Below, piece after piece: positions 51,250-58,448 of a stretch of 64,000 bases of DNA. Position 1 is the stretch's first letter. Every line of letters begins with the position of its first letter. This DNA is from Claveliimonas acetigenes (GTDB lineage: Bacteria; Bacillota; Clostridia; Lachnospirales; Lachnospiraceae), in the NCBI RefSeq assembly GCF_025567385.1, contig NZ_JAOQJU010000008.1:46968-110967 (forward strand), in the 5' to 3' direction. A model generated the notes under the pieces. It was not told the origin of the DNA. It saw only the letters and a list, made by a program, of their open reading frames with translations, and did no database searches. The position numbers and the translations under genes were made by a program.

Positions 51250-52836
51250 ATGCCTAGAGTAGGAATTACTGCGTATGATTTGCTAATTTCATGTCCGGGT
51301 GATGTGAATCAATTTATCGATATTATTAGGGAATGTGTGGATAATTTTAATAGAGTATATGGAAATATTAATAATATGGAAATTGCAACAAAGCATTGGT
51401 CAACAGATAGTTATCCGCAATCCGGAGATAAACCACAGGAATTGCTGAATAAACAATTTGTTCGGGAATGCGATGCTGCAGTAGCTATATTTTGGACAAA
51501 ATTTGGCACGCCAACAGATAAATATGGCTCTGGAACAGAAGAAGAAATTGAAGAAATGTTATCTTCAAATAAACAAGTATTTATGTATTTTCTTGATGCA
51601 CCTATAAATCCATCTAATGTAGATATGGAACAATATAAAAAGGTGCAGGCCTTTAAAGAAAAGTACAAAGATAGAGGGATTTATTTTATAGTAAAAGATG
51701 AACATGAACTGAGACAGCTATTTACTAATCATTTAGGAATGCATTTTTTACCGTTAGCAGTAGGTCAGAAAACGCTATTTGAAAAAAAGGAAAGCCCTGT
51801 TCTTAAAATTAAGGCTGCATCGTTGGAAGAAGATAAAGGTGCAGATGTAGAGTATTCTGGCTTTTCTGAGTGTAAAATGGTAAAGGATAAAAGAAAGAGC
51901 ATTATTTCAAAATTTGCTTTATTACAGCAGGGATATCTGAATGCCAGAGAAAAGGAAAATACAGAGGATATTGAAAAAAAGGAGAATCCTTTATTGATCA
52001 ATACCCCTGATTTGAATAAATTATTAGGAAAATCAGATTTTATGGCAGGCAAAATAACGGATGCAGATATTGCTGATAGATGGAAGAGTACCATTTGTAA
52101 ATTCGCCAAAGAGAATGACATCGAAATCGAAGATTCTTTTTGGAATGTTGGAAATCTTAAAAAAAGGGTATCTACACTAGTTCCTTTTTATGGAGGGAGT
52201 GGTACAACCTTTGAAGGTAGTGAGGAAGAGAAAAAACGGTATGATTCCATAAGGGAATTATATTGGGCTATTGTTGATTATTACGAATATATTTCCTTTT
52301 TTGAAAAGGTGGATAAACAAGGGCTAGTTGATTTAACCGTGGCCAATATAGGTAATACATTTGATGAAGACATTGATGTAAAAATTATTATTAAGAAAAA
52401 TCATGTCTGCAAAATAAAAGATATAGCTGTTCCGGAAAGTAATATCATTGAAGAAATATTGAAAATGAGATTTTTGGAATATGCATATCAAATTGAATGT
52501 AATGATATTGTTGTTGAATATACGGGATATCCTTTACAAACACCAAGCATGCCTTTAATTGCTGATAATCCATTTACTAGACCATCAGCACAAGAAGAAT
52601 ATAATAGAAATAAAGAGGAGTATATGGAAAAGCTAAACAGAATTTTCTGTTATGAGTATTATGAAAAAGAGGATGTTGATATTTTGGTATTTCATATAGG
52701 CTATCTTAAACATAATACAGTAATGGCATTTCCATCAGTTTTAGTATTTAAGGAAATACCAGATTTTATAGATTACGAAATATCCTCAAAATACGTTGCA
52801 GATGTAGTAAAGGGAACTGTAGAGATTCGAAAATAA
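51250..52836 (+). CDS. DUF4062/TIR-like domain protein, candidate defence gene
   Basis: The N-terminal 170 residues match the DUF4062/TIR-like pattern: YDLLISCPGDVNQFIDIIRE, HWSTDSYPQSGDKPQELLNK, AAVAIFWTKFGTPTDKYGSG and then TEEEIEEM (Glu 97-102, where TIR-type enzymes place a catalytic Glu). LDAPINPSNVDMEQYKKVQA follows. Residues 200-528 are not recognised; they are charged and lack membrane segments. The gene is visibly AT-rich compared with its neighbours and is bracketed by two rlmD 3'-end copies, so it was probably acquired. Similar N-terminal domains occur in anti-phage and STAND proteins; a nucleotide-hydrolysing or signalling effector is plausible but unproven. AGAGGAGGAATG supports the start. 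Confidence 0.8.
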   Translation: MPRVGITAYDLLISCPGDVNQFIDIIRECVDNFNRVYGNINNMEIATKHWSTDSYPQSGDKPQELLNKQFVRECDAAVAIFWTKFGTPTDKYGSGTEEEIEEMLSSNKQVFMYFLDAPINPSNVDMEQYKKVQAFKEKYKDRGIYFIVKDEHELRQLFTNHLGMHFLPLAVGQKTLFEKKESPVLKIKAASLEEDKGADVEYSGFSECKMVKDKRKSIISKFALLQQGYLNAREKENTEDIEKKENPLLINTPDLNKLLGKSDFMAGKITDADIADRWKSTICKFAKENDIEIEDSFWNVGNLKKRVSTLVPFYGGSGTTFEGSEEEKKRYDSIRELYWAIVDYYEYISFFEKVDKQGLVDLTVANIGNTFDEDIDVKIIIKKNHVCKIKDIAVPESNIIEEILKMRFLEYAYQIECNDIVVEYTGYPLQTPSMPLIADNPFTRPSAQEEYNRNKEEYMEKLNRIFCYEYYEKEDVDILVFHIGYLKHNTVMAFPSVLVFKEIPDFIDYEISSKYVADVVKGTVEIRK

Positions 52837-53156
52837 TACATAATGAGAATAAAGCCGTTACCCCAATCTTAAATATACATTACATACTTTTGCAATGCAG
52901 TATAAAATTCCTGTTACCGAAAATATTGAAACGGTCTGTCTGCTGACGAGAAAAGCCCGGTAAATCAAAGGTTTTTGCCAGTTGGGGCCGTGTGTTTTAT
53001 TGAAATTTGAAATGTAGATATGTTTCCGAAGTGGGGACGGGGTTATGCGAAAAGGTTAAATAACAGAGTTATGCGAAATTGTTTGAATATGGAACTGTAA
53101 AACAAACCGCTGGAGCATGGGGTTTCCATGTACCAGCGGTTTGTTGCTGACTCAGC
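52837..53156. other. Gene-free region with second insertion-site remnant
   Basis: This 320-bp stretch carries copy C of the rlmD-like 3' end (52925-52970) and two direct copies of GTTATGCGAAA (53042-53052 and 53068-53078), the second extending to GTTATGCGAAATTGTT and resembling the site at 50971. No gene is evident. Confidence 0.7.
52925..52970 (+). repeat. rlmD-like 3'-end remnant, copy C
   Basis: Bases from 52925 encode IETVCLLTRKAR and a stop. GAAACGGTCTGTCTGCTGAC (52928-52947) matches 18 of 20 bases of the resident rlmD end at 50821-50840. The following 24 bases equal copy A. Sequence before 52922 no longer resembles rlmD, placing a junction there. Confidence 0.75.
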
Positions 53157-53623
53157 CTATCGCAGCAGTGGCATACTGCCTGTGAGCTTATTGACTTTTT
53201 TCTTAGAACCGCAAATGGCAAGACCGAAGTATTGCAAAGTGCTTTCTGATACGTTCCCCATTTTAGAAATAAATTCATCATAGGTTTTACAGCCCTGTGC
53301 CAGATCGCTAAAGTCAACCACGGTCAAATCCTGAAAGTCGGGCTGATAGAGCTTCTCACGGATTGCTTTGATGATTTCCGGTGAGCCTTTCAAAATTGGT
53401 ACGGGAAATTCAATAATGCCGAGATGTTCGTTTCCACTTTGATCTGTAACATTTGCACCGACCACCTCCGGCATCTCTTTTCCCAAGGTAATTCCCATGA
53501 TAGCCGCCGTATTTGCGATAATGCCAAGCGGCAGATTTTCGTTGCCATGCATCCGAAGGGAAGCTCCGGGGGAGGTTTCTGTAGGTCAATGACCATGACG
53601 CATTTTTCATTTTGTAAATCCAT
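53157..53623 (-). pseudogene. DUF2000 family gene broken by a 44-nt insertion
   Basis: The true start is ATG 53623, with AGGAGG 8 nt upstream; it encodes MDLQNEKCVMVID. A block of 44 nt (53584-53541) follows, and after it the frame that reads ENLPLGIIANTAAIMGITLG continues to the end. Removing exactly those 44 nt joins MVID to ENLPLG and gives an uninterrupted 140-residue DUF2000 protein of normal length. The frame is otherwise undamaged, so the insertion is recent. DUF2000 proteins have no proven function. It is the last gene of an araC-eamA-DUF2000 operon. Confidence 0.85.
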
Positions 53624-53624
53624 T

Positions 53625-54521
53625 TCAGATTGCCTCCTGTTTTTGTGTTCTTCCTCTGTATTCAGAAAGGAACAGTCCGATCAGTGCCAGGACCGTACCA
53701 ATACCGGACATCACGGTTACTTTTTCTTTCAGAATAAGGGCAGAGGTGACAACCGTGATAACCGGAACTAAGTAAATATAAATGCTTGTTTTGACAGCGC
53801 CCAGAACCTTCACAGCCATGTTCCAGGTGACGAAACAGAGCGCGGATGCGCCCAATCCTAAGAAGATCAGATTTCCCAGGCAGACTGGATTTGCGAACCG
53901 TTCTGCTCCAATGCGGCAGTCAAACAGGAATAGTGCGGGTATCATAAATATAATGCCATAAGCAAATACCCGCCTTGTGGTCTGGATGGTGTGATATCCA
54001 AAACGGCTGATTTTCCGTGTCAGCACAGAGTAGCAGGCCCACACGACTGCCGCAGCTACGGCCAATAAGTCACCGATGGGATTTAACTGCATATTCGCTC
54101 CGTTAAAGCTAATCAGGCAGATGCCGATCATCGCAACTACAAATCCGATGAAGAAATTTGCACGCAGCTTTTCTTCCTTTGTGAACAGGTGGGTGAGCAT
54201 TGCGGTGAAAAAGGGTGCTATGGAGATAATTACACCTACGTTGGAGGCCATTGTATAAGTCAGGGCAATGTTCTCCAGCAGGTAATACAGACACACGCCG
54301 CACAGTCCCGCCGCTGCAAAGATAGCTTCCTGCCGTTTGGTAGTTCCTTTCATCCGGTGGGGATAGACGATCAGCAATGCCAGAAATCCCAGAATAAACC
54401 GGAAGAACAGGATTTCTATCGGTTCAAAATCCACTAACAGCACTTTGGTGGAGATGAAGGTAGTTCCCCATATCAGGATCGTTACCAATGCCGCCAGATG
54501 CCCGGTTGCTTTTTTACTCAT
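53625..54521 (-). CDS. EamA/DMT family transporter
   Basis: The 298-residue membrane protein has about ten helices in two EamA repeats (ALVTILIWGTTFISTKVLL in the first, LLAVAAAVVWACYSVLTRKI in the second). It overlaps the AraC-type regulator by 4 nt upstream and ends one base from the DUF2000 start, so all three are one operon. The regulator presumably senses the exported compound, which is unknown. Confidence 0.92.
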   Translation of the reverse strand: MSKKATGHLAALVTILIWGTTFISTKVLLVDFEPIEILFFRFILGFLALLIVYPHRMKGTTKRQEAIFAAAGLCGVCLYYLLENIALTYTMASNVGVIISIAPFFTAMLTHLFTKEEKLRANFFIGFVVAMIGICLISFNGANMQLNPIGDLLAVAAAVVWACYSVLTRKISRFGYHTIQTTRRVFAYGIIFMIPALFLFDCRIGAERFANPVCLGNLIFLGLGASALCFVTWNMAVKVLGAVKTSIYIYLVPVITVVTSALILKEKVTVMSGIGTVLALIGLFLSEYRGRTQKQEAI

Positions 54522-55348
54522 CCGGCGTTTCCCCCCTTCTCTAAAAATATGTCACGGTAAAGACCCGGAGCCAATCCAATAAATCGGTTGAAATAGTTCG
54601 TGAAATGACTCTGATCGGAAAAGCCGGTCTGCATGGCTGCCTCTATGGGAGGCACGCCCTGTTCCAGAAGTTTCTTTGCTTTGCCAATGCGTATGTTCTC
54701 TAAGTAGCTGTATGGTGTGACACCTTTGGACTTGGTAAAGACCCGGAGCAGTGTGGATTTGCTAAGACCAGCATAACGGCAGATCTGATCTAAATAAATC
54801 CGGTCTGCGAAGTGCTGCTCCATAAAATCGCAGGCCTTTTCAATTTCCTCCCGGCATTCCGGGATGCAGCTTGGGGAGGGCTGCCCGTACCGTTGAATCA
54901 ACAGAGATATGAGGAGCAGCAGATTTTCTTCTTTGCCGAACCCACAGGAGCCTTTCATGACCAGTTCGTGGAGTGGATGCAGATAGCAGGTCACTTCCTC
55001 ATCGAAGATCACGGTTTTGGAAAAGCCGGGGAGTTCCCTTCTCCCGGTTACTTCTTCTGCCAGGTCCAGCATAACTTCTTTGGTAATGTTAAATCCCCGG
55101 TAATCCAGAGTGTCATCATCACTCTGTACGCAGGCATGATTGTCTCCGGGATTGAATAAAAGAATATTGTCCTTTTTTAAAGCGTATTCCTGATTTCTAC
55201 AGGACAGTACGCGGTGTCCGTCCTCAATAAATCCAATTACATAATATTCATGGAAGTGGTTTGGAAATGGTTGCACGATTCCCTCAAAACGGTATGCTTC
55301 AATCCGAAGCTCATCATCATAAACCACTGTCCTTGTTTCTTTCTTCAT
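54518..55348 (-). CDS. AraC family transcriptional regulator
   Basis: The 276-residue protein has an N-terminal cupin ligand domain (PFPNHFHEYYVIGFIEDGHR, LLFNPGDNHAC). The C-terminal double helix-turn-helix (about 175-270) contains LDQICRYAGLSKSTLLRVFTK and IEAAMQTGFSDQSHFTNYFNR. AAGGAGGG lies 7 nt before ATG 55348; an in-frame ATG at 55375 has no such site. It heads the operon with the EamA transporter and DUF2000 gene and probably controls it. Confidence 0.93.
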   Translation of the reverse strand: MKKETRTVVYDDELRIEAYRFEGIVQPFPNHFHEYYVIGFIEDGHRVLSCRNQEYALKKDNILLFNPGDNHACVQSDDDTLDYRGFNITKEVMLDLAEEVTGRRELPGFSKTVIFDEEVTCYLHPLHELVMKGSCGFGKEENLLLLISLLIQRYGQPSPSCIPECREEIEKACDFMEQHFADRIYLDQICRYAGLSKSTLLRVFTKSKGVTPYSYLENIRIGKAKKLLEQGVPPIEAAMQTGFSDQSHFTNYFNRFIGLAPGLYRDIFLEKGGNAG

Positions 55349-55490
55349 GTGTGTTCCCTCCTTGCTGTTCTTCATTGTAGCATTTCAAAATGCAAAAGGC
55401 TTGTAAAATATCTTCATTTTTCACGGTTCACTGGATTGCAGTCTTCGGATATGGTATGCTATAAGCAATCAAACTGGTGGAGGTACGGGT

Positions 55491-55766
55491 ATGGAAGAAC
55501 AGCAGAATCCATTGACTTATGAAATCATCAAAGCGGTGGTTGCCGGAGAGAAATGGGCAACAGAAAAGGTTATTGCACACTACGATTCTTATATTGAAGA
55601 ACTCGCCACAGTGAAAGAAAGGCAGCCGGACGGTAGCGTGAGAACCTATGTGGACGAGGATATGAAGCAGGAGATAGCATCGAAGTTGCTGGAAGAAATA
55701 CCAAACTTCCCGATGGAGAAAGCGGAAAGGATAACGAAAGGGGAAACTGAGGCGGAGGCTGATTAG
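55491..55766 (+). CDS. Conjugative-element helix-turn-helix protein
   Basis: The 91-residue protein resembles the small helix-turn-helix/sigma-like proteins of Tn916- and Tn1549-type conjugative transposons. It shares PLTYEIIKAVVAGEKWATEK, VIAHYDSYIEELAT and the VDEDMKQEIASKLLEEI pattern. Its role in those elements is thought to be regulatory. GGAGGTACGGGT precedes the ATG. No other conjugation gene is adjacent, so it is likely a leftover of an element. Confidence 0.8.
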   Translation: MEEQQNPLTYEIIKAVVAGEKWATEKVIAHYDSYIEELATVKERQPDGSVRTYVDEDMKQEIASKLLEEIPNFPMEKAERITKGETEAEAD

Positions 55767-55801
55767 AGAAGTAGATATACACAAAGCTACTTGGAAACTA
55801 A

Positions 55802-55915
55802 AACCCGGAGTATTGTGGGGCGGCGGTGGCGAATGTGGTGTATTCGCTCAGACGAAAGATCAGAGATGGGCACATAGAAACAGTAGTTGGGAGCGGGTAT
55901 CAGTTTGTTGGATGA
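55802..55915 (+). pseudogene. C-terminal fragment of an OmpR-type response regulator
   Basis: From the stop at 55799-55801 the frame reads AAVANVVYSLRRKIRDGHIE and TVVGSGYQFVG, then a stop. This is the end of a winged-helix response regulator: the recognition helix and the beta wing. The receiver domain and the rest of the effector domain are absent and no start is visible. It is a truncated remnant close to an intact two-component system. Confidence 0.8.
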
Positions 55916-55933
55916 AAGTGTAAAATAGGTAAT

Positions 55934-55973
55934 GGCATCTGTCAGTGGTTGAAAGCGGGCAGATGCTTTTTTT
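55934..55973 (+). terminator. Terminator after the response-regulator fragment
   Basis: GCATCTG (55935-55941) pairs with CAGATGC (55960-55966), extended by G-U pairing, and is followed by T7. Confidence 0.85.
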
Positions 55974-56076
55974 CGCAGATTATGCTATCCTATAAACAGT
56001 TTCTTGATTGCAGATATGAGTATAATCAGTGCTGCACTGTGAAATGACGAAATGATTGCCTGGAAAGGAGAAAATA

Positions 56077-56751
56077 ATGGTTGGTAAAAAACTATTAATC
56101 ATTGAAGATGATATGGATTTAAGAGAAGGATTGCGCTTTTCTTTTGAAGGAGATGGCTATGAGGTTTTTGATGTGGGAACCAGGAGAGAAGGACAGCAGG
56201 AAATTAAAAAAGGGAGTTATGATCTTGTGCTTTTAGACTGTAATCTTCCGGACGGAACTGGGTTTGATCTGTGCAGAGAAGTGCGCCGGTTCAGTATGAT
56301 TCCTATTATCATGCTGACTGCCCGTGATACGGAAATGGATGAGATCAAGGCATTGGAACTGGGGGTGAATGATTATCTGTCAAAACCGTTTTCCCTGGGT
56401 GTGCTGAAAGCTAGAATGAAACGGATTCTAAATGAAAAAGTAGAAACGACAAATTTATGCTCCGGAAATATTGTCATTGATAAAAGTACCTGTAAAGTGT
56501 ATAAGGATGAGGAAGAAATCGCATTAAGCAAATTAGAGTACAAGCTGCTTATGTACTTAATTGAAAATAAAAACCATGTACTGTCGAAGGAGCAGATTTT
56601 AAGCCAGATTTGGGATAGTGACGGAAAGTATGTAGATAACAATACGGTTTCCGTAAATATCAGCAGATTGAGAACGAAGATAGAAGATGATGCATCCGAT
56701 CCAAAGTTCATAAAGACCGTACATGGAGTTGGATATATTTGGAAGGAATAG
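56077..56751 (+). CDS. OmpR family response regulator
   Basis: The 224-residue protein has a receiver domain (IIEDDMDLREG, phospho-Asp 54 in LLDCNLPDG, the Thr and Lys switch residues in MLTARDTE and YLSKPF) and an OmpR-type winged helix (about 125-224, NNTVSVNISRLRTKIED). GGAAAGGAG fits ATG 56077; an earlier in-frame start at 56056 lacks a site. It is followed by its histidine kinase and a Bce/Vex-type ABC transporter whose promoter has direct repeats suited to this regulator. Confidence 0.94.
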   Translation: MVGKKLLIIEDDMDLREGLRFSFEGDGYEVFDVGTRREGQQEIKKGSYDLVLLDCNLPDGTGFDLCREVRRFSMIPIIMLTARDTEMDEIKALELGVNDYLSKPFSLGVLKARMKRILNEKVETTNLCSGNIVIDKSTCKVYKDEEEIALSKLEYKLLMYLIENKNHVLSKEQILSQIWDSDGKYVDNNTVSVNISRLRTKIEDDASDPKFIKTVHGVGYIWKE

Positions 56752-56755
56752 GAAC

Positions 56756-57661
56756 ATGATACTCAATATCATACTTGTGGCGCTGTTATTCCTCACTGTA
56801 GGGTACAGCATTTATAAAAACAGGAAAACTTACCGTTCAATAGACAGGTTATTAGATTGTGTGTTAAATCAGGAAAAGATAGAACTTTCCGATGTCCAGG
56901 AGGGAGAGCTGTCTGCCCTGGTAAATAAGATTAACCGGATTCAGGAAGTTTTGGGAAAACAGGTGGAGATGGCAGAGGCGGAAAAAGAGCAGGTAAAAAG
57001 TCTTGTTTCCAATATGTCGCATCAGCTTAAAACACCTTTGGCAAACCTTTCTGTCTATACGGAAATCTTAAATGATCAGGAATTAGAGGAAAAGAAGAAA
57101 GCGGAAGTTGCTGAAAAAATCAAAAAGCAGATTGATAAGCTGGACTGGATCATAGGTTCATTGGCTAAGATGGTAAAACTGGAGCAGGATGTGATTGTAT
57201 TTGATGCAGAAAGCATCTCAATCAGACAAACGCTTCTGGACGCAATAGACACGGTATATGAAAAGCTGGAGAAGAAAGGGATCATGCTTGTTTCTGAAAC
57301 CTATGAGGATATCCTGCTGTTTCATAATCGGAAATGGACGGTTGAAGTTTTTGTAAATCTTCTGGAGAATGCGATCAAGTACACGAAGCAGGGAGGCACA
57401 ATACAGATCAAGGTTTGTTCCTATGAAATCTATACGGAGATTCAGATCATAGATAACGGATGTGGTATCCGTGAGGATGAGATTACGGAAATATTCAAAC
57501 GCTTTTACAGAAGCCGGGAAGTGGAACACATAGAAGGCTCCGGCATTGGGCTGTACCTTTCAAACCTGATTCTTGAAAAGGAAAAAGGCTACATGGTAGT
57601 GAAGTCCGTCTATGGAGAAGGAAGCTGTTTTTCGGTGTTCTTACAAAACTGTAAGAACTGA
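56756..57661 (+). CDS. Sensor histidine kinase
   Basis: This kinase of about 301 residues has a single N-terminal membrane segment (LNIILVALLFLTVGYSIYK), a linker coiled coil, and the H-box SNMSHQLKTPLANLS (H89). The ATPase core has N-box LLENAIKYT, G1 DNGCGI and G2 GSGIGLYL. It has almost no extracellular sensor, as in intramembrane-sensing kinases that rely on a partner ABC transporter to detect peptide antibiotics. ATG 56756 follows AGGAATAGGAAC; the in-frame ATG 56723 overlaps the regulator. Confidence 0.93.
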   Translation: MILNIILVALLFLTVGYSIYKNRKTYRSIDRLLDCVLNQEKIELSDVQEGELSALVNKINRIQEVLGKQVEMAEAEKEQVKSLVSNMSHQLKTPLANLSVYTEILNDQELEEKKKAEVAEKIKKQIDKLDWIIGSLAKMVKLEQDVIVFDAESISIRQTLLDAIDTVYEKLEKKGIMLVSETYEDILLFHNRKWTVEVFVNLLENAIKYTKQGGTIQIKVCSYEIYTEIQIIDNGCGIREDEITEIFKRFYRSREVEHIEGSGIGLYLSNLILEKEKGYMVVKSVYGEGSCFSVFLQNCKN

Positions 57662-57703
57662 TTACCGCCCTGTAAAGAAAATGCAAGATTCCACAGATAT
57701 ACT
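57649..57703 (+). promoter_or_regulatory. Predicted response-regulator-activated promoter of the ABC operon
   Basis: CTGTAAGAA (57649-57657) and CTGTAAAGAA (57670-57679) are direct repeats 21 bp apart. A -10 TATACT (57698-57703) lacks a -35 match at 17 bp. The second repeat overlies the -35 position, as expected for an OmpR-type activator. Confidence 0.55.
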
Positions 57704-57734
57704 GTTGGTATCAACAGGAAAGGAGCGGTAAACC

Positions 57735-58448
57735 ATGAAGAATATACTGGAATTGAGTCATGTGGAAAAGATATATGGCGAAAAAGAGAATCAGGTAAAA
57801 GCGCTGAAGGATATCAATATACAGGTAAGAGAAGGAGAATTTATTGCGATTGTAGGAACCAGCGGCAGCGGAAAATCCACACTGTTAAATCTTGTGGGAG
57901 GGCTGGATACACCTACAAAGGGCAAAATTCTTGTAAAAGGAAAAGAGATCGGTTCGCTTACCAGAAAGGAATTGACCATTTTCCGGCGGAGAAACATCGG
58001 GTTTGTGTTTCAGAATTACAGCCTGATGCCCGTCTTGAATGTGTATGACAATGTTGCACTTCCGGTAACTTTTGATAAAGGGAAACATATCAATCGCAAG
58101 TACATCGAAGAATTGCTGAAGGAGCTTGGGATTTGGGACAAACGGAAAAAGTATCCGAATGAATTGTCAGGAGGACAGCAGCAGAGGGTTGCGATTGCAA
58201 GGGCCTTAATCAATAAACCTGCAATCCTTCTGGCGGATGAACCTACAGGAAACCTTGATTCTGCTACCACCATAGAAGTCATCGGATTGCTGAAAACAAG
58301 CTGTAGGAAATACAATCAGACGATTCTGATGGTAACGCATAATGAGGCCATTGCACAGATCTGTGACAGGATCATCCACATTGAAGATGGTATGGTAACG
58401 TCAGGAACACACCTGTTTCCCCCAAAAGGCGGTGATGGCGTATGTTAA
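57735..58448 (+). CDS. ABC transporter ATP-binding protein (Bce/MacB-like)
   Basis: The 237-residue ATPase has Walker A GTSGSGKST, signature LSGGQQQRVAIAR, Walker B ILLADEPTGNLD and H-loop VTHNE, with the MacB/LolD/BceA-type phrase VFQNYSLMPVLNVYDNVALP. It works with the large permease encoded next, overlapping it by 7 nt. AGGAGCGGTAAACC precedes the ATG. Role in peptide-antibiotic sensing or resistance is inferred from the operon. Confidence 0.94.
   Translation: MKNILELSHVEKIYGEKENQVKALKDINIQVREGEFIAIVGTSGSGKSTLLNLVGGLDTPTKGKILVKGKEIGSLTRKELTIFRRRNIGFVFQNYSLMPVLNVYDNVALPVTFDKGKHINRKYIEELLKELGIWDKRKKYPNELSGGQQQRVAIARALINKPAILLADEPTGNLDSATTIEVIGLLKTSCRKYNQTILMVTHNEAIAQICDRIIHIEDGMVTSGTHLFPPKGGDGVC

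Noticed and set aside
50857..53156. CRISPR array
   Set aside because: The repeats seen are few, imperfect and unevenly spaced, with no spacer structure or cas genes.
53541..53584. Programmed translational bypass in the DUF2000 gene
   Set aside because: Take-off (GAC) and landing (AAC) codons differ and no supporting hairpin is seen; a disruptive insertion is simpler.
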